From: Ichthyophis bannanicus | Taxonomy: Eukaryota > Chordata > Amphibia > Gymnophiona > Ichthyophiidae | NCBI GenBank assembly: GCA_033557465.1 | Contig: CM066043.1 | Location: 114,620,778 to 114,684,777, forward strand | DNA: 64,000 nucleotides | Direction of reading: 5' to 3' | Shown here: piece by piece, positions 43,161-54,799 of the stretch | Numbering within the stretch: the stretch's first letter is position 1 | How the letters are laid out: each line of letters starts with the position of its first letter | Position numbers and translations under genes: made by a program | The notes under the pieces: model-generated | What the model saw: the letters and a program-made list of their open reading frames with translations, nothing else | Told to the model about the DNA's origin: nothing | The model's database searches: none

Positions 43161-43494
43161 AGTACATTCAGCAAGCTTAAGTACTCACTGTTTGCAAGTC
43201 GAGCAGGGAAGCCACAAGAAAAGCACAAAGCTGGAGAGCTGGTGAGGGCAACCCTGTGCGTCTGGCAGATCAGGCCCTCTTAACCTGGAGCTAGTGAAGA
43301 GATCCCCAGGGGGTGATAGGAGCTCAACTGATTACACAACCAGGAGATTCTACAGCTGAGGATCAGTGAGGCTGGGTAGTGCTGGGGAACACCTCTTGTG
43401 TGCCCTGCAACTTCCAGGCAATAAGGTGGAAGGAGTGAAAACAACTATTAAGCAAGAATTAGAAAAGCACCATCATCTGCTGAGACAGAGAAAT

Positions 43495-43620
43495 TACTGA
43501 GGGTGACCCCTAGGGGTAGACCTATATGAGCACTGGATCCTAGCCAATCAGCTTCTGGTGCAGTTTTTTTCTCGGCAGGGGGGGCATAACCCGATTGTCT
43601 GGACTGGTCTAGCAGGATGA
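43495..43620 (-). repeat. DIRS-C right inverted terminal repeat
   Basis: Reverse complement of 35255-35385. It is the coding-strand 5' end, expected to hold the promoter. Confidence 0.9.
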
Positions 43621-43627
43621 ACTGGAA

Positions 43628-45392
43628 ACTATGAAAGGGATGAGCAAATTCTGCAGAACTCATGCCAACGTTCCAGGTGCTGATCTTACAGCTGTTCGAA
43701 CGCAGGTGTAAGTGTTAACACACACTTTAGAAAAGACACATGTAAATTGCGAATCTGCTTATGTTCTGCTGAAACTCTGCCCCTGTGCCAGTACATGTCG
43801 GCTTGCACCACACGCTCATTTAGGCCCGACAATTTTATAAGGGCTGTTTTATGCATGAAAATGGTTAATAAAATTACCCTCCACCTGTTTAAACCACACA
43901 GGTTCAACAATGACCTTTTCAAAACACGCTTGACACTAGCCTGCTTCAAAGGGAAGGGCAGTAAGGCAGTCGCATGCATTACTTAAAAGGATCTTAACAG
44001 TTGCAATGGAACAAGGAGCAAGAGGACATTGGCTGAGTCCTCTTAGACCCATTTTCATACCTAAAATGCTGTTTTAGGCATATAAATGGACTCCTAGAAT
44101 TAGGGAGCGTGTAAAAGTACACGATGTTGCAAGCTCTACTCATACAGTTGGTGTGTACATGGGCAGAGTCATAAACAACATTCATATTTTATAAAATACG
44201 CCCCGAGATTTACACTGTTCTCATGCAGGCATAATATCTGTGCCTGCAATCTAGTTGCAATTTGTAGATGGATTTGGCTTAAAGACAAGTAAGCGGAGCC
44301 AGCCCAAGGGTACCTGATGCCTTAGGTGACCCTTCCGCTGTGTGCTAGGATGGCTCAAGGGTCTACCGCCTCCCCCGCAGTCTAGCATCTCTCCTTCCCC
44401 TTCCTATCCCTAGGTGTCCAGCGTGTCACCCCCTTCTTTTCCCTCTTCCAGGCCTGCTGCTGTCACACTCCCTACCTCCGCATGGCCCAGGTAACATGAA
44501 ATAAACCAGTCCGGTTTGGCTCCTTCCAAGTACAGGCCTTGCTCAAGTGCTGTTGCACCCTACCCCTCCGATAGGACACGTGGGTCAACTTCAACGATTC
44601 TGTTCTGAAGGGACCCACACTGATGTTATTTTGTGCTTCTTATGGCTCAGTGTGATGGCAGAAGGGAGGAAAAGCTTTAAAATACTGATCTCCTACTGCA
44701 CAGGGGCCATATTGCTGACCCTCTCCCCAAATTCTGCCACCTAGTGGTTGGGTCAACTCTGGCACCTACTTGTCTTTATAAAATAGGCCCCTTCCCGCCT
44801 TATTAATCTAGGCGCCAATTGTAAAATTGTCCCCTTCATGTTATTCATGCCTGACGACTTCTGATAAAGTTCATCCTCTGGAACAGTAGAGGGTGACTCC
44901 CATCTAACCACAGCAGATTCAACACTACCAACACCGCAAGAGAGGCTTGGCAAGGAGGCACACGTTGAGAGGAGGGGAGCCTGCCTCAGACAGCAAGAAG
45001 CAGCAGCAGGTTCCCCAGAACAATAGGGACGGACTATTTTTTAAAAACGTGTCTGAACAATACAAGGGCAGTCTTCAAAGTAGTCCTTACAGTTGCAAAT
45101 CATGCATGTCCTTTACTGAATTTTCAAAGTGAAATCACCCACTTCCGTCTAGTTGGGTATTGTAAACTGCTTTGGTGCAACTAAACTTTGAAACGCTGCA
45201 TACAATAAGTGCATTAAAGCACCTGTGCTCTTTGCATCTACCCTTTAGCGTGGGTGGCTGGGAGAGGACTAGCATGCATACTTTTGAAAAGGTCACGTAT
45301 ACCCTGACCTACACACTCTCAAAGGAACGCCCCTTTTTAATATCTAAAGTTAGGCATATTGTGAATTCTATGCAAAGTAGCAGGTATATCCG
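43628..45392. other. PNLDC1 intron with unresolved MITE-like pieces
   Basis: No gene. Terminal-type motifs such as TTTATAAAATACGCCCC near 44190 and TTTATAAAATAGGCCCC near 44778 suggest decayed DNA-transposon MITEs. A stretch near 44293-44400 resembles the hAT MITE at 33046. Boundaries could not be set. Confidence 0.4.
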
Positions 45393-45393
45393 A

Positions 45394-47530
45394 GGTGGTT
45401 TATGGTTTATTAGAACCACCCTTCAATCGTCAGAGCGGTTTACAATACAAAAATCATTTAAAAAAAAAAAAGGGAGAAAAGAATTCCAAATGGAAAGGCA
45501 AAGCGGAGGACAAGAGACACTAATACACAAATATATACTCCAGGAACAAATGCGGGAATGACTAGGATTCAATATTAAAGGTCTGTTGGAAAAAGGTGGG
45601 TTTTCAGACCAGTCTTATATTGATGGAATGAAAGTTCCTGGCAGAGGTCAGATGGGAGGGAGTTCAGAGAGCAGGGGCACGATAGTAGAAGGCTGATAGT
45701 CTGAGATAGCAAGCTTTAGAGACTGAAAAAAGATGAAGACGGTTAGTATGAATAGAGCAAAGAGACCACTTAGCAGACGGTGGGATAATAAGGGAGGATA
45801 GATACAGCCCTTCACACTGATGTTCCGTCCTATGTGTGATAGTCAGAATTTTATAATGAACACAAAAAGTGATTGGAAGCCAGAGGTATTGAAGTAGCAG
45901 AGTGCTGACATGATCAAACCTGGAAGCGTACGCAAGGAGCCTGACAGAAGTGTTTTGAACTGTCTAATCTTTTGAGCTGGTGGTCAGGAAGGCTGGCATA
46001 GATGATATTGCCATAATCCAGCTTAGAAATAACAGGGTTAAGGAGGAGTGTGGTCAATGAGGAGAAATCAAGGAAGGAGCGGAGGGAAAGGATTTGATGC
46101 AGAGAGTAAAAAGAACTTTGAACAGAGCTGATTTGTTCATGAATTGAGAGACCGGAATCTAGCACCACACCCAGATGTCTGAAGGAAGGAGAAAGCAGAA
46201 GAGGAACACCGTCCAGAGTGGGAGAAATCAGAGCAGGAGTTGCTAATGAATCACATAACCATAGTCTTAGAGATATAGAGCTTAAGTAGATTGTTCCTAA
46301 TCCAAGACACCACATTGGAGAGACAGGTGTTCATCAAGGTAGTGTCCGGATGAGTGGGATGGATGTCATCCGCGTTATAGTAAGCAGTGATCCCGGGGTC
46401 CTGTATTATGGTGGTAAGAGGGGCAATAAAGATATTAAAGAGAAGTGCGGTGAGAACAGAGCCCTGGGGAACACCACAAACAAGAAAATAGGCATTGGAA
46501 GTGGAAGAACCAAAGGTGACTGAGAAGGATTGAACGAAACCAGGAGAGAACAGATCCTCAAAGACCCAAGTCATAGAGGTGAGAGAGCAGAGGATAGAAT
46601 GATCGACCAGATCAAACTGCAAAAGAGGTCCAGGGGAACTGCAAGAGTGATATTGCCTTGATCAGGAGTACTGTGGATGTTGCTAAGTAAAGCGGTCAGG
46701 ATAGTCTCTGTGCTATGGCCAGGATGAAAGCCTGAATGACTTGGGTGCAGTGCAATTGTGGCAGTCAGATGAGAAGCGAGTTGCGTAAAGACAAGTTTCT
46801 CAAGAACCTTAGAGAGGAAAGTGAGGCTGGAAACGGGATGACAGTTTGAAACGGAAGTCCTAGCAAATGATTTTTTTCAGAATAGGACTAACTATAGCCT
46901 TCTTCCAGACTCCGGGAACGGACCCAGAGGGAAGACCAGTGTTGATGATAGTGAGCACAGCAGGAAGAAGCGCCAAAGATGCAGTGGGAAGCCAGGGCGA
47001 GGGTAGAGGACCAAGCGAACAGGTTGTTTTTTTTAGAAGCTTAGAAAAGTCACACATTGAGATAGTATTGAAGGCAGACCAGATGTGGGGTAAGGCAGGG
47101 GGGAGGCCGAAAGGGAGGAAGATAAGGGGAGATCAGCGGATAATTCAAAGGGGCAGAGAAGGCTAAAGGGAACCAAGAGCTCCACCGAGAGGAGTCCAGT
47201 CCGGGTATCAGATATTTTGCTAAACAAATAAACAGCAAGGTGTTCAGAGGATGGGGTGTCTGACTGACCAAAACTGGGGGACGGAGGAAACCACTGAGTA
47301 AAGTTGTTTGGGATGGTTGGAGGATGATTCAAAGGATTTGGTGAAGAAATCTTTTTTCGTCTGCATCATCTTTGCATGGTAAATTGAGTAGCAATGTTGA
47401 AAAGCTTCCAAAGAGACCAGGGTATGAGATATGCGCCAGTCCAGGTGCTGCTGAAGTGGAATTCGCAGCTCCTGCGACCGCAGAGACAACCATCGCTTTT
47501 AGAACACTCAGTAATCAGCAGGAAGAGCAC
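45394..47530 (-). mobile_element. L2-type LINE, minus strand
   Basis: The 3' end near 45394 has a TTTATGGTTTATTAGAACC and AGCGGTTTACAATAC-type end, related to the shared tail. A 500-bp 3' UTR is followed by RT sequence up to about 46950 and more decayed ORF2 to about 47530. It lies in the 12.6-kb PNLDC1 intron, about 250 bp downstream of exon 47780-47955 in gene order. Confidence 0.8.
45914..47057 (-). pseudogene. L2-type reverse transcriptase, frameshifted
   Basis: Three minus frames in order. 47057-46860 has LPSGSVPGVWKKAIVSPILK. 46622-46251 has FDLVDHSILCS, VCGVPQGSVLTALLFNIF and AYYNADDIH, with the catalytic ADD present but the preceding Tyr/Phe changed to Asn. 46315-45914 has FRHLGVVLDSGLS, LDYGNIIYASLPDHQLKRL. 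Sequence up to 47530 is an older part of the same ORF2. It is inactive. Confidence 0.8.
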
Positions 47531-47779
47531 AAAGGAAATCCCAGAGCATAGAAGGGCGCCCCATGCCAGCACAAACAGCGAAACGGTACATGGGGGAAAT
47601 CCTCATAGCTCCTGAAGTGGATGTGGGAATCAAAGAGTGAATAGCGGGCGAGGGAAGTAAGAGAATGATAGTAGGGTATGGGCAAGAGATGGTAGGGGAA
47701 TGGGGTGGACCTTGGGAGGCACAGAGATTGGGGAGATCCTTGGCACAGACATGCAACCCACTCAGAATTGCTCCGTTAC

Positions 47780-47955
47780 CCTTTGAACTTGGTGGTGAGC
47801 AGCAGAAACCGGGTCCCTGCAAGTCGCTTCACGTCCACTCTGCAGATGGGCAGAAACTCACGGTAAATTTGCTCTTCATCCACATCGGGCCAACCTTGTA
47901 CCGTCAACAGCAGTGGAGGTGGTCGCTGGGGGTTGGGGTCCAGTCCGGAGAAATT
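47780..47955 (-). CDS. PNLDC1: PNLDC1 exon (C-terminal domain)
   Basis: A 176-nt exon between TTTGTAATTTGGCAG and GG|GTAACG, entering in phase 0 and leaving with two bases of a Gly codon. It codes for NFSGLDPNPQRPPPLLLTVQ, GWPDVDEEQIYREF, LPICRVDVKRLAGTRFLLL and TTKFKG. The pattern, with PPxLLLxVxGWP, VDVKRL and FLLLTTKFK, matches the domain after the nuclease core in PNLDC1. That domain has an RRM-like/R3H-like appearance and is thought to help RNA or partner binding. The intron to the next exon upstream is only 84 bp. Confidence 0.94.
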
Positions 47956-48039
47956 CTGCCAAATTACAAACAGTTTAGGTGAGGGTTAAACTTTCTACAG
48001 AAGAAACAGAGGCAAGTCATCAGGGAAGAGGACACTTAC

Positions 48040-48139
48040 AATACGCGAGAATCCAGCATGGATCACATTCACCTGGTTAATATACTTGGAAACTATCGTC
48101 ATGTACTGGGAAAAGGAACGTTCTGGCTCTTCTATTTCA
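48040..48139 (-). CDS. PNLDC1: PNLDC1 exon
   Basis: A 100-nt exon flanked by TTGTCTTTAG and GTAAGTGT. It completes an AG|T serine codon and codes for EIEEPERSFSQYMTIVSKYI, NQVNVIHAGFSRI. NQVNVIHAG aligns with the NQVNLIRAG I recall in human PNLDC1. It ends in phase 0, matching the following exon. Confidence 0.94.
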
Positions 48140-49031
48140 CTAAAGACAAGGAAAAAAAATAAAAAGAAAACAGTTAAAGGGAGAAGTCGGTCAATGAATT
48201 GGGAGGAACTATAGCAAATTGTGCAGGATACTTGGTTGTGGGGGGAACTCCCAGGTACTGTACTACTAGCCTCTCCTAATAGGTGGTGCTGTAGAGCATG
48301 CTGCAGAAGCATCGACAGTGGTGGAGCCTACAGATCCTGCAGTTCCAGCCCCTGCCACAAGAGGTGTTGTAGGGAATGGTGTCCAGATACACAGCAGGGA
48401 GGAGCTTACTGATCCATATGGTATGCTGGGTACCATGTCTGTGAAATGCAATGGGAACGGATATCAATAAATACGGTTTCTGGCGCTACCTCTCTCACTC
48501 TTGCATTATATCCCTGATTCTTCTGAGCGAGCTCTGATCTGGGAAACAGGGAATTGGACTCAGTATGGGAAGATGGGTAAAAGGGGTCTGATGTAATATA
48601 GAATAATGTAAAATTCTCCTTCATTGCCAGGAGCTGTGTTTTCTTTGGGGACTAAGGTCAACGATACACTTAAACTTTCAAATCAGTCACCATTAAGCTT
48701 TCATCCTATGCCTGCTCAAAATCCAAACCAGAGGTCATGAGTAGAAGCGTTATATAGGCACCCCTACCAGGACCATCTCTGGACTAAACAGTGCCCCAGG
48801 AGGCAGTCTGGGTAGGGGAAGAGGCAGGTTGCTTCTCTGATGTCACCAGCTGGCTGACCTCTGATCCCTTTAATGACATGACCACTGTCACCGCAGCAGA
48901 AGCAAGCATGCACCTATGCACTCCACCCTCACACAAGAACTTATTTCCACCACTGCAGTGACAGCAACACAGTGCACAGTGCCCACCCTACCAACAACCC
49001 TGATCCCCATCTACCTACCCCATAAACTCAC

Positions 49032-49074
49032 CTCTGTCCTGCCACCAGCAGCAGATGCCCCATCTTGATGAAAA
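49032..49074 (-). CDS. PNLDC1: PNLDC1 exon (43 nt)
   Basis: A short exon between GTCTTTTAAG and GTGAGTTT. With the previous exon's last G it reads V-FIKMGHLLLVAGQ and leaves AG for the next Ser codon. It continues the helix after the catalytic HEAAYDAFLCGS motif. The phases on both sides match exactly, which supports such a short exon. The acceptor has a weak pyrimidine tract. Confidence 0.9.
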
Positions 49075-49875
49075 CTTAAAAGACAAACAGTCAAGAATGT
49101 TGAGACAAAGAATGTGTTCACCAAGTATAAAACCGGAAGTGCCTAAGCAGTAGACAAGCGAGAGCAGCATGGAAATGCCGGGAGATGTGCTGCCACCAGC
49201 CACTGTCCCTGCCCTTCAGAGAACCCAAGCTCAGTTGCCGGGCCAGGACAGAGATGAAGTATTCACAGCTCTTGGGGGAATGGAGTCGCTCATCCCACAA
49301 TGGCGACAATTTAGTGGCCAGACTTAGGGCCACACATTGGGGCTCCTTCTGGCCCTAGCTGAGGGTGGCTGCTGTGATAACTGGGCTAAGAGGATGGGGT
49401 CCATAAACAGGGGGAAAAGCTGTGGGTATGTGCAAGTGAAGGATCATATAGAAACAGGTACTGATTGAGCTGGAAACTTAAAAATGGTCAGGATGAAACT
49501 GTCAAGTTAAAAACCCGTTCCTTGACCACTGCCTAAAACCGATGCTCTCGGGTACCTCTTCTAAACAGGGCTGCTATTATGTGGCAAGTGAGCTAGTTCT
49601 GATCATAATCTAGACTTGTTCTAGTTTTTCCAATAAACTAGAACTTACAAATGCGTAAGTACAATGAAGCAAGACCCATTCTAGAGCAACTGAGAGCCCA
49701 GCTTCTAAGTAAGTGATCTCCGTTCTCAAGCGCTCATCAGTGCGTCAGCGTGTGCTTTCATCTGGCTATCCTGAAGCACAGAGTGTGTGGCATTTCCCGG
49801 TAAGAATGGGAAGCTTCTGTTAACTTGGGGGGGGGGGGGGTTTAAGGATTATCACTTGAGAATTTAACTCCTGAC

Positions 49876-50224
49876 CAATGTTCCCTCTAATTTTCTGTAG
49901 GCTGTGTGCGCATAAAATATCAGCTGTGCAGCTTTTGAAGGAAGGTTAAATTTTTGTGCGCCACATAACGACACTTGGAGTTATATACTTTAAAATTTGA
50001 TTACACGTCAGAACACAGTATGTACACCACATTGATTGCACTAGAAAATATTGTAGAACTTGTGAAAACTGTAAATACACAACAAATTTTAAATTTTAAG
50101 ATGTCTGTGTTGTTTTTTTATCAGAATCAGAACCGTAATTTTTGTGCACTCTGTTGTAAAGTATGTGCGCTCACTCAGCGAGGTGTGTGCGCGCGCACAT
50201 GCGCACAGCTTAGAGGGAACAGTG
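49876..50224. mobile_element. hAT-type MITE with 8-bp duplication
   Basis: CAATGTTCCCTCTAA at the left and, reversed, CACTGTTCCCTCTAA at the right are terminal inverted repeats (14 of 15). CTCCTGAC flanks both sides (49868-49875 and 50225-50232). The interior has alternating GTGCGC runs. There is no coding potential; open frames inside are chance. Confidence 0.85.
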
Positions 50225-50439
50225 CTCCTGACCCTCTGGAGCTGTACCCAGACCCTGAGAAATAAATGATACGCCCCTGCAAGGGCTCGAGCCAGCACAG
50301 CACTTTAAGCCTGAACCACTCAGGGATGTGAAGAGTGATCAACTCTTAGTCGAGACCCGCTTTTACTCCCTCAGATAACAAAACCCCAAACCTGCTCAAT
50401 TATAACCCCAAGGCTTAAGAAATACCGCTCCTGCCCTAC

Positions 50440-50493
50440 CTGAGCCACAGAGAAAGGCATCATAGGCTGCTTCATGGGGACATCTGTTCACCA
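50440..50493 (-). CDS. PNLDC1: PNLDC1 exon with catalytic His/Asp
   Basis: A 54-nt exon between TCTGTTTCAG and GTAGGGCA. It codes for VNRCPHEAAYDAFLCGS with the split first codon G|TG. In PARN-family DEDDh exonucleases the motif HEAxYDA holds the general-base His and the last metal-binding Asp, five residues apart; both are intact. In PNLDC1 this motif is conserved as CPHEAAYDAFLCGS. The enzyme trims pre-piRNA 3' ends in germ cells. The intron upstream is 10.6 kb and contains DIRS-D and DIRS-E. Confidence 0.96.
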
Positions 50494-50590
50494 CTGAAAC
50501 AGAACAAATCATTAATGACAACATGCAAACGGGGGTCATCAGCTAATTCATCAGCTGCAGAACACTTCAGAAAGTCAGAATGAAAACAAG

Positions 50591-50716
50591 CAGCATGTTT
50601 ACTAAGCTGTGCTGATGGTTAGCAGGTGCTATTTCTAACTAGGTCCCATGGTATTCAAAAGGGACCTAGATACAAATAGCCCAGGCTAACCTTAGCACAG
50701 CTTCGTAAACAAACCC
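50591..50716. mobile_element. Palindromic MITE related to 33523-33650
   Basis: ATGTTTACTAAGCTGTGCTG at the left is mirrored by CAGCTTCGTAAACAAACCC at the right, with GGTTAGC/GCTAACC inside. The ends share GTTTAC.AAGC with the 33.5-kb palindrome. Exact edges are uncertain. Confidence 0.65.
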
Positions 50717-50722
50717 TTAAGC

Positions 50723-51096
50723 CAGTGGTTCCATAACTTGGGAATGGGACTCCAAATGGGGTCACATCAGTGGCTGGGGTCAGAGAAACATGGCCATTTT
50801 CCCATCTCTCTGGACTTTCACTGTGACCTGGCACTCACCAGTCAGCATGTGGACAGTGAGCCACTGAACATTCATAGGCCCATGCCCCCCTCCTGGGTAG
50901 CTTCCTGTTAGACTGGAAACCCATGCCGAGTACTGGGGTCTGTAAGCCCACACTGCACATTGACACAAAGGACTCTGTGCTGACTGCCGCTGCTTTCTGC
51001 TTTAGAGGAGTGGAGGGAAGGGAAGGAGGCTGAAGAGCTGCTATTTTGATTTCATTATCATCTGGGGTCACATGGAATAAACGTTTAGAAACACTG
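50723..51096. mobile_element. Old hAT (Charlie-like) non-autonomous element
   Basis: CAGTGGTTCCATAACTT at the left and, reversed, CAGTGTTTCTAAACG at the right are hAT-type terminal repeats. GGGGTCACAT occurs near both ends in inverse or direct contexts. Flanking 8-mers do not match, so the copy is old. Confidence 0.5.
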
Positions 51097-52377
51097 CCCA
51101 ACTGTATCTGTAAGTGTCTCAAAATCAGGAGGTGCAATACTAATCCATCTTGAAGAATCACACAGGTACAGGAGGAAAACATGAATACAGCAGGGAGAGC
51201 TTTAAGAGTGGAGCTTCCTCGGTACCCCATACAGGCACTGCACTCATACAATGTGTGAATACAGCATGGACAGCTGAAGAGAGGGAAGAACTTTTTTTTT
51301 TTTTTTAAGATCTTAAGAACTACTACATTTCTTATGCAGAAAATTGATAAACCAGTTAGAAATAGCAGTCTTTCTTTCATTTTTAGGTTAAGAACAATAC
51401 ACAAAACAAGGCAAATAGTTCAGTGGATACTATCACTTCTTCCATTTATTTGTCAGCAGTCTTGCAAGGGCTGCTGCAGCTGTAAACTGACCCGCTGAGA
51501 GCAACCGGAGGCTGTTTTCACAGGAGCCTTTGTCCCCTCCCTTCAGCTAAACTTTTACTACTAATTGACAAAATTAGTTTTCACTACAGAACGGCTGCAA
51601 ATGGACAAAAATGACATTTTCCTGCCCCTCCCTCTAAAAATCATTAAGAGACCAAACACTAGATATCTTAGCTTCAGTGCAGAATTCTTCATCACTGCTG
51701 CCCAGTCATGTTCTCTCTTACTTTCCAGCTCATGAATTTTCAAAAATGTTAGTAAATGCGAGTAGTTTCTGGAGATAATAAATACAAAAATCTTTGTAAA
51801 TATTGTCACCATTTTATCAGTCAGTTTAATGATGAAGCTCCTCCTTATAAAGGGGCTCCAGATCAGCTGACAACCCCTCCTCCCCCCTACCACCAAGAGC
51901 ATATGTTCTCAACTGATGTGCCATGAAAAGCTGACTTCTTGCAGCCATCAGACCATGGAGGGTTACAATTGCTGCCAACAGTCTTCCTTCTCTTCCCTCC
52001 CCCTCCAATCCAGTTCCGTGTGCTATGGGTCCGCCCACCAGCAGGGGGGGGGGGGGGGGTCAGTAAGCCTCTTTGCCAGCTTCCTTTAACTCAGAACTGT
52101 GAAAGGCAACAGGTCTCATGAGACTGAGGGGCTCTTGAAATTTTGTTTTTTCACAAGTCATTAGCAGAGGAGGCAGCAACACTAGGCTTACCAGATTTTG
52201 AGAGAGCAAATCTGGGACACCTGGGCAAGGCTGAGCTGGGCTGATGGGGCAGGGGTCCTCCCTTTTCGGGCATATTTTCCCCATATATTTCAAAATGACC
52301 AAGCTATGTACCATTCAGTAATTTCGAAAGTTTAATAAAGACAGTAGCAGCCCTTCTTTAGTTATAAGCATGCGTAT
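51097..52377. other. PNLDC1 intron, nothing coding recognised
   Basis: Includes T-tract (about 51292-51306), a G-tract near 52046-52060 and unique-looking sequence. Open frames are short and have no motif. Confidence 0.5.
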
Positions 52378-53160
52378 GGTGAAATTAGACCTTACCTGCT
52401 AATTTTCTTTCCTGGAATCCCTCCAGTCTAGTCCAATCTAGATGAGTGGGTTATGCTCATTTACCAGCAGGTGGGGACTGAGAAACACCAAACCTGAAAC
52501 ATGCTATAAGTAGCCTATGCCACCTGACCACAGCCAATATGAACCTCACAAAGCCAAGAATGGAGCCCCAAACCCCAATTCTCCACCAGTCATGCCCTCT
52601 ACAAGGCACTTAAAATGGAAGAGAAACACTCATATCTGCGATAAAAACAAACCAAACCAACTTTTTACAAAAGAACGTGAAGGCGCCCTAGACAGGGGAT
52701 ACACAATGGGACTCCAAGCTGCAAAACCAAAGAACAGTGGATGCCCCAACAGCATCATATGCCCAAACCTGCCTGCTCGAACACGATATTCTTCAAGAGC
52801 AAAAGCGAGAAAGCACCTTTGACAGCAACAGTCCTGTGTGGGTCCTGGACTGGACTGGGACTCCAGGAAAGTGTAGTTACTCACCTGTAACAAGTGTTCT
52901 CCGGGGACAGCAGGAATCAGTCCTTAAATATGGGCGACGCTGGCACTGGAGCCCGCACGGGAGTATCTCTCCAGCTTTCAAAGAAAGCTTTTGGGAGATG
53001 CACCACGCATGCGTGGTCCACTTCCCGCCCAAGGGTGCCATCTTGCCTCAGTCAAATAACATAGCTAAGACGGCAAACATAAAAGATGGTAAAGAAGCAA
53101 CTCCAAGGGGAGGAGGGAGTGTTGTGAGGACCGATTCCTGCTGTCTCCGGAAAATACCTG

Positions 53161-53490
53161 TTACAGGTGAGTAACTACGCTTTCTCCGGGAACAAGCAGG
53201 AAGTCAGTCCTCACATATGGGACTCCCCAGCTACAGGCTACCGAAACCTGCAGAAAATGCCACGGTGACCTGAAAAGGTGAACCATGATCAGCAGCAGTT
53301 GAATCCAGAGAGGGACTCTAAGACCCAAGTGTCCAGTGAAAACCAGCACTCCAGTAGCCTGAACACAGACGGATCGGAGGGCAGGAGTTGCCCACACCCT
53401 GAAAAGATTACAGAGTATGGCTTGGCCAAAGGCACTGTCCAATTGGGACTCCCTCTCCAAGCAGTAATGAGCTGCGAAGGTATGAACCAA
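53161..53490 (-). pseudogene. DIRS-E tyrosine recombinase C-terminus
   Basis: The frame begins with VHTFAAHYCLERESQLDSAF, identical in style to TFAAHYCLERESR in DIRS-A, so the catalytic Tyr is present. The upstream recombinase core with Arg and His is lost in the deletion near 53570. It cannot be active. Confidence 0.8.
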
Positions 53491-53569
53491 AGATCAGCTA
53501 GCAGCCCGGCAAATTTCCATCATGGGGACGGAACGCAGATTGGCCACAGAAGAAGCATTGGCACCAACA

Positions 53570-54600
53570 CTGAACTCTAGGCGCTGAGCCAAAGTGAGGT
53601 GGGACTTGGGGTAGTTTATGACAAATTCCAGGTGCTGCAGGGCATTTATGGTGCGTCCAGTGGGGTGCATTGTGCCTCTGCAGCTGTGTCCCCCTTTATA
53701 AGCCAGTCATCCAGATAAGGGAAGACTAAGGCCCCTTGAAGCCTGAGGTGGGCTGCGACCACTGCAAGGCATTTTGTGAAGACACTTGGAGACTAGGCCA
53801 GACCAAAGGGCAGTACTCTGTATTGGTAGTGCTGTTCCCTCACCACAAACCAAAAAGGTATTTTCTGTGGCTTGGGTGAATGAGGATGCGAGTGTAGGCA
53901 TCCTTTAGGTCTAAGGAGTTGACTTATACACCTGTCAACATTTGACTTATACACCTGTCAACATTTGTAAAAAAAATTAGAATGTTTATCTACTCTATGT
54001 ATTGTATACATTGTTCCATGTAAATAAGTTAGAAAGTTTTTCTGTTCAATGTAACGTATACAAAAGTATACACAAGTTGTTGAATTGTTCCATGTAAACC
54101 GCCCCTGATCTCTGGAAGGGGCGGTATAGAAGAAATAAATAAATAAATAAAGGAGCAAAGCCAATCTCCCTGATGGAGAAATGGAATCAGTGTTCCAAGG
54201 GAGAACATTTTGAACTTCTGCCTAACCAGAAACTTGTTGAGCTCTCATCGGTCCAGGATGGGCCTGAGGCCCCCAGTCCTCTTGGGGACGAGGCAATACC
54301 TGGAGTAGAAGCCGGTGCCCCAGAGGATGTAGCATTGGCTCCACTGCTCAGTCCCAGAGTAGTCCTGCTAACTCGGTGAGGAGCAAGGTTTGGTGGAGGA
54401 CAGGCCTGGTGGGTTTATCTTTATCTTTATTTACGGATTTAATACGGTTCTCCTTGGAAGTACAAGGGTAGTCGATGCAAGTGGGGGTAACCCTCCTTGA
54501 CCACTTGTAACACCCAGGTATCGGTGGTGATGGCTGTCCACCTGTGGGCAAACAGGGCTAGGCACCCCACTGTGGGCAGCAGAGGACCTATTGGGGGAGT
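53570..54600 (-). pseudogene. DIRS-E reverse transcriptase pieces
   Basis: Minus-strand fragments match the RT thumb and palm: LSLPLSG near 53710 after a broken YLDDW-like region, and 53901-53707 in a shifted frame. RT N-terminal sequence lies near 54170-54560. A LINE tail interrupts them at 53919-54149. A small L2-like tail remnant may lie near 54415-54460. Frames are short. Confidence 0.7.
53919..54149 (+). mobile_element. L2-like LINE 3' tail with target duplication
   Basis: The insert ends GTAAACCGCCCCTGATC, GGGGCGGTATAGAAG and an AAATAAATAAATAA run. AAGGAG flanks it (53913-53918 and 54150-54155); the DIRS-A sequence near 24620 gives the uninterrupted CCAAGGAGCATAGCC. At its 5' end a 23-bp unit (53921-53943) is repeated immediately (53944-53966). 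Confidence 0.85.
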
Positions 54601-54799
54601 GGAGGTCACACCCAGGCAGTCAAAAGCTTCCCCCAGGCTGGTTCTGAGCCAGTGCCTAGGGCTTTGGGCATTTTTGTTTTCTAGGACAGTGTCCCTGGCC
54701 CTTTTGTAGTTGGCCCCTGCTGAGGGGCCAAGAAGGCCTGGAAGTGCAGAGTGCTACCAAAGCCTTCTTTCTTCCTGGGGAAGAAGGGCTTTTTCCCCC

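Larger units (their letters stand above)
35209..43627 (-). mobile_element. DIRS-C: DIRS retrotransposon carrying an RTE insertion
   Basis: The ends are defined by comparison with its ICR (35526-35584), which fuses the reverse complements of both termini. Both junctions share GGAA (35209-35212 and 43624-43627), with no target duplication, as expected for recombinase integration. Inverted terminal repeats lie at about 35255-35385 and 43495-43620. Minus-strand order from right to left: gag, RT, RNase H, methylase-like, YR, ICR. Subtracting the RTE, the element is about 5.6 kb. Few frameshifts make it one of the younger copies. Confidence 0.93.

Noticed and set aside
42276..43283. Plus-strand open frames opposite DIRS-C gag and its 5' region
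   Set aside because: They are shadows of gag on the other strand or G-rich low-complexity frames.
49118..49333. Minus-strand open frame upstream of exon 49032-49074, taken at first as an exon
   Set aside because: Its peptide does not fit PNLDC1, and a 43-nt exon with matching phases in another frame explains the region.
50835..51404. 189-codon minus-strand open frame
   Set aside because: It crosses the end of an old hAT element and a T-tract, and no protein family is recognised.
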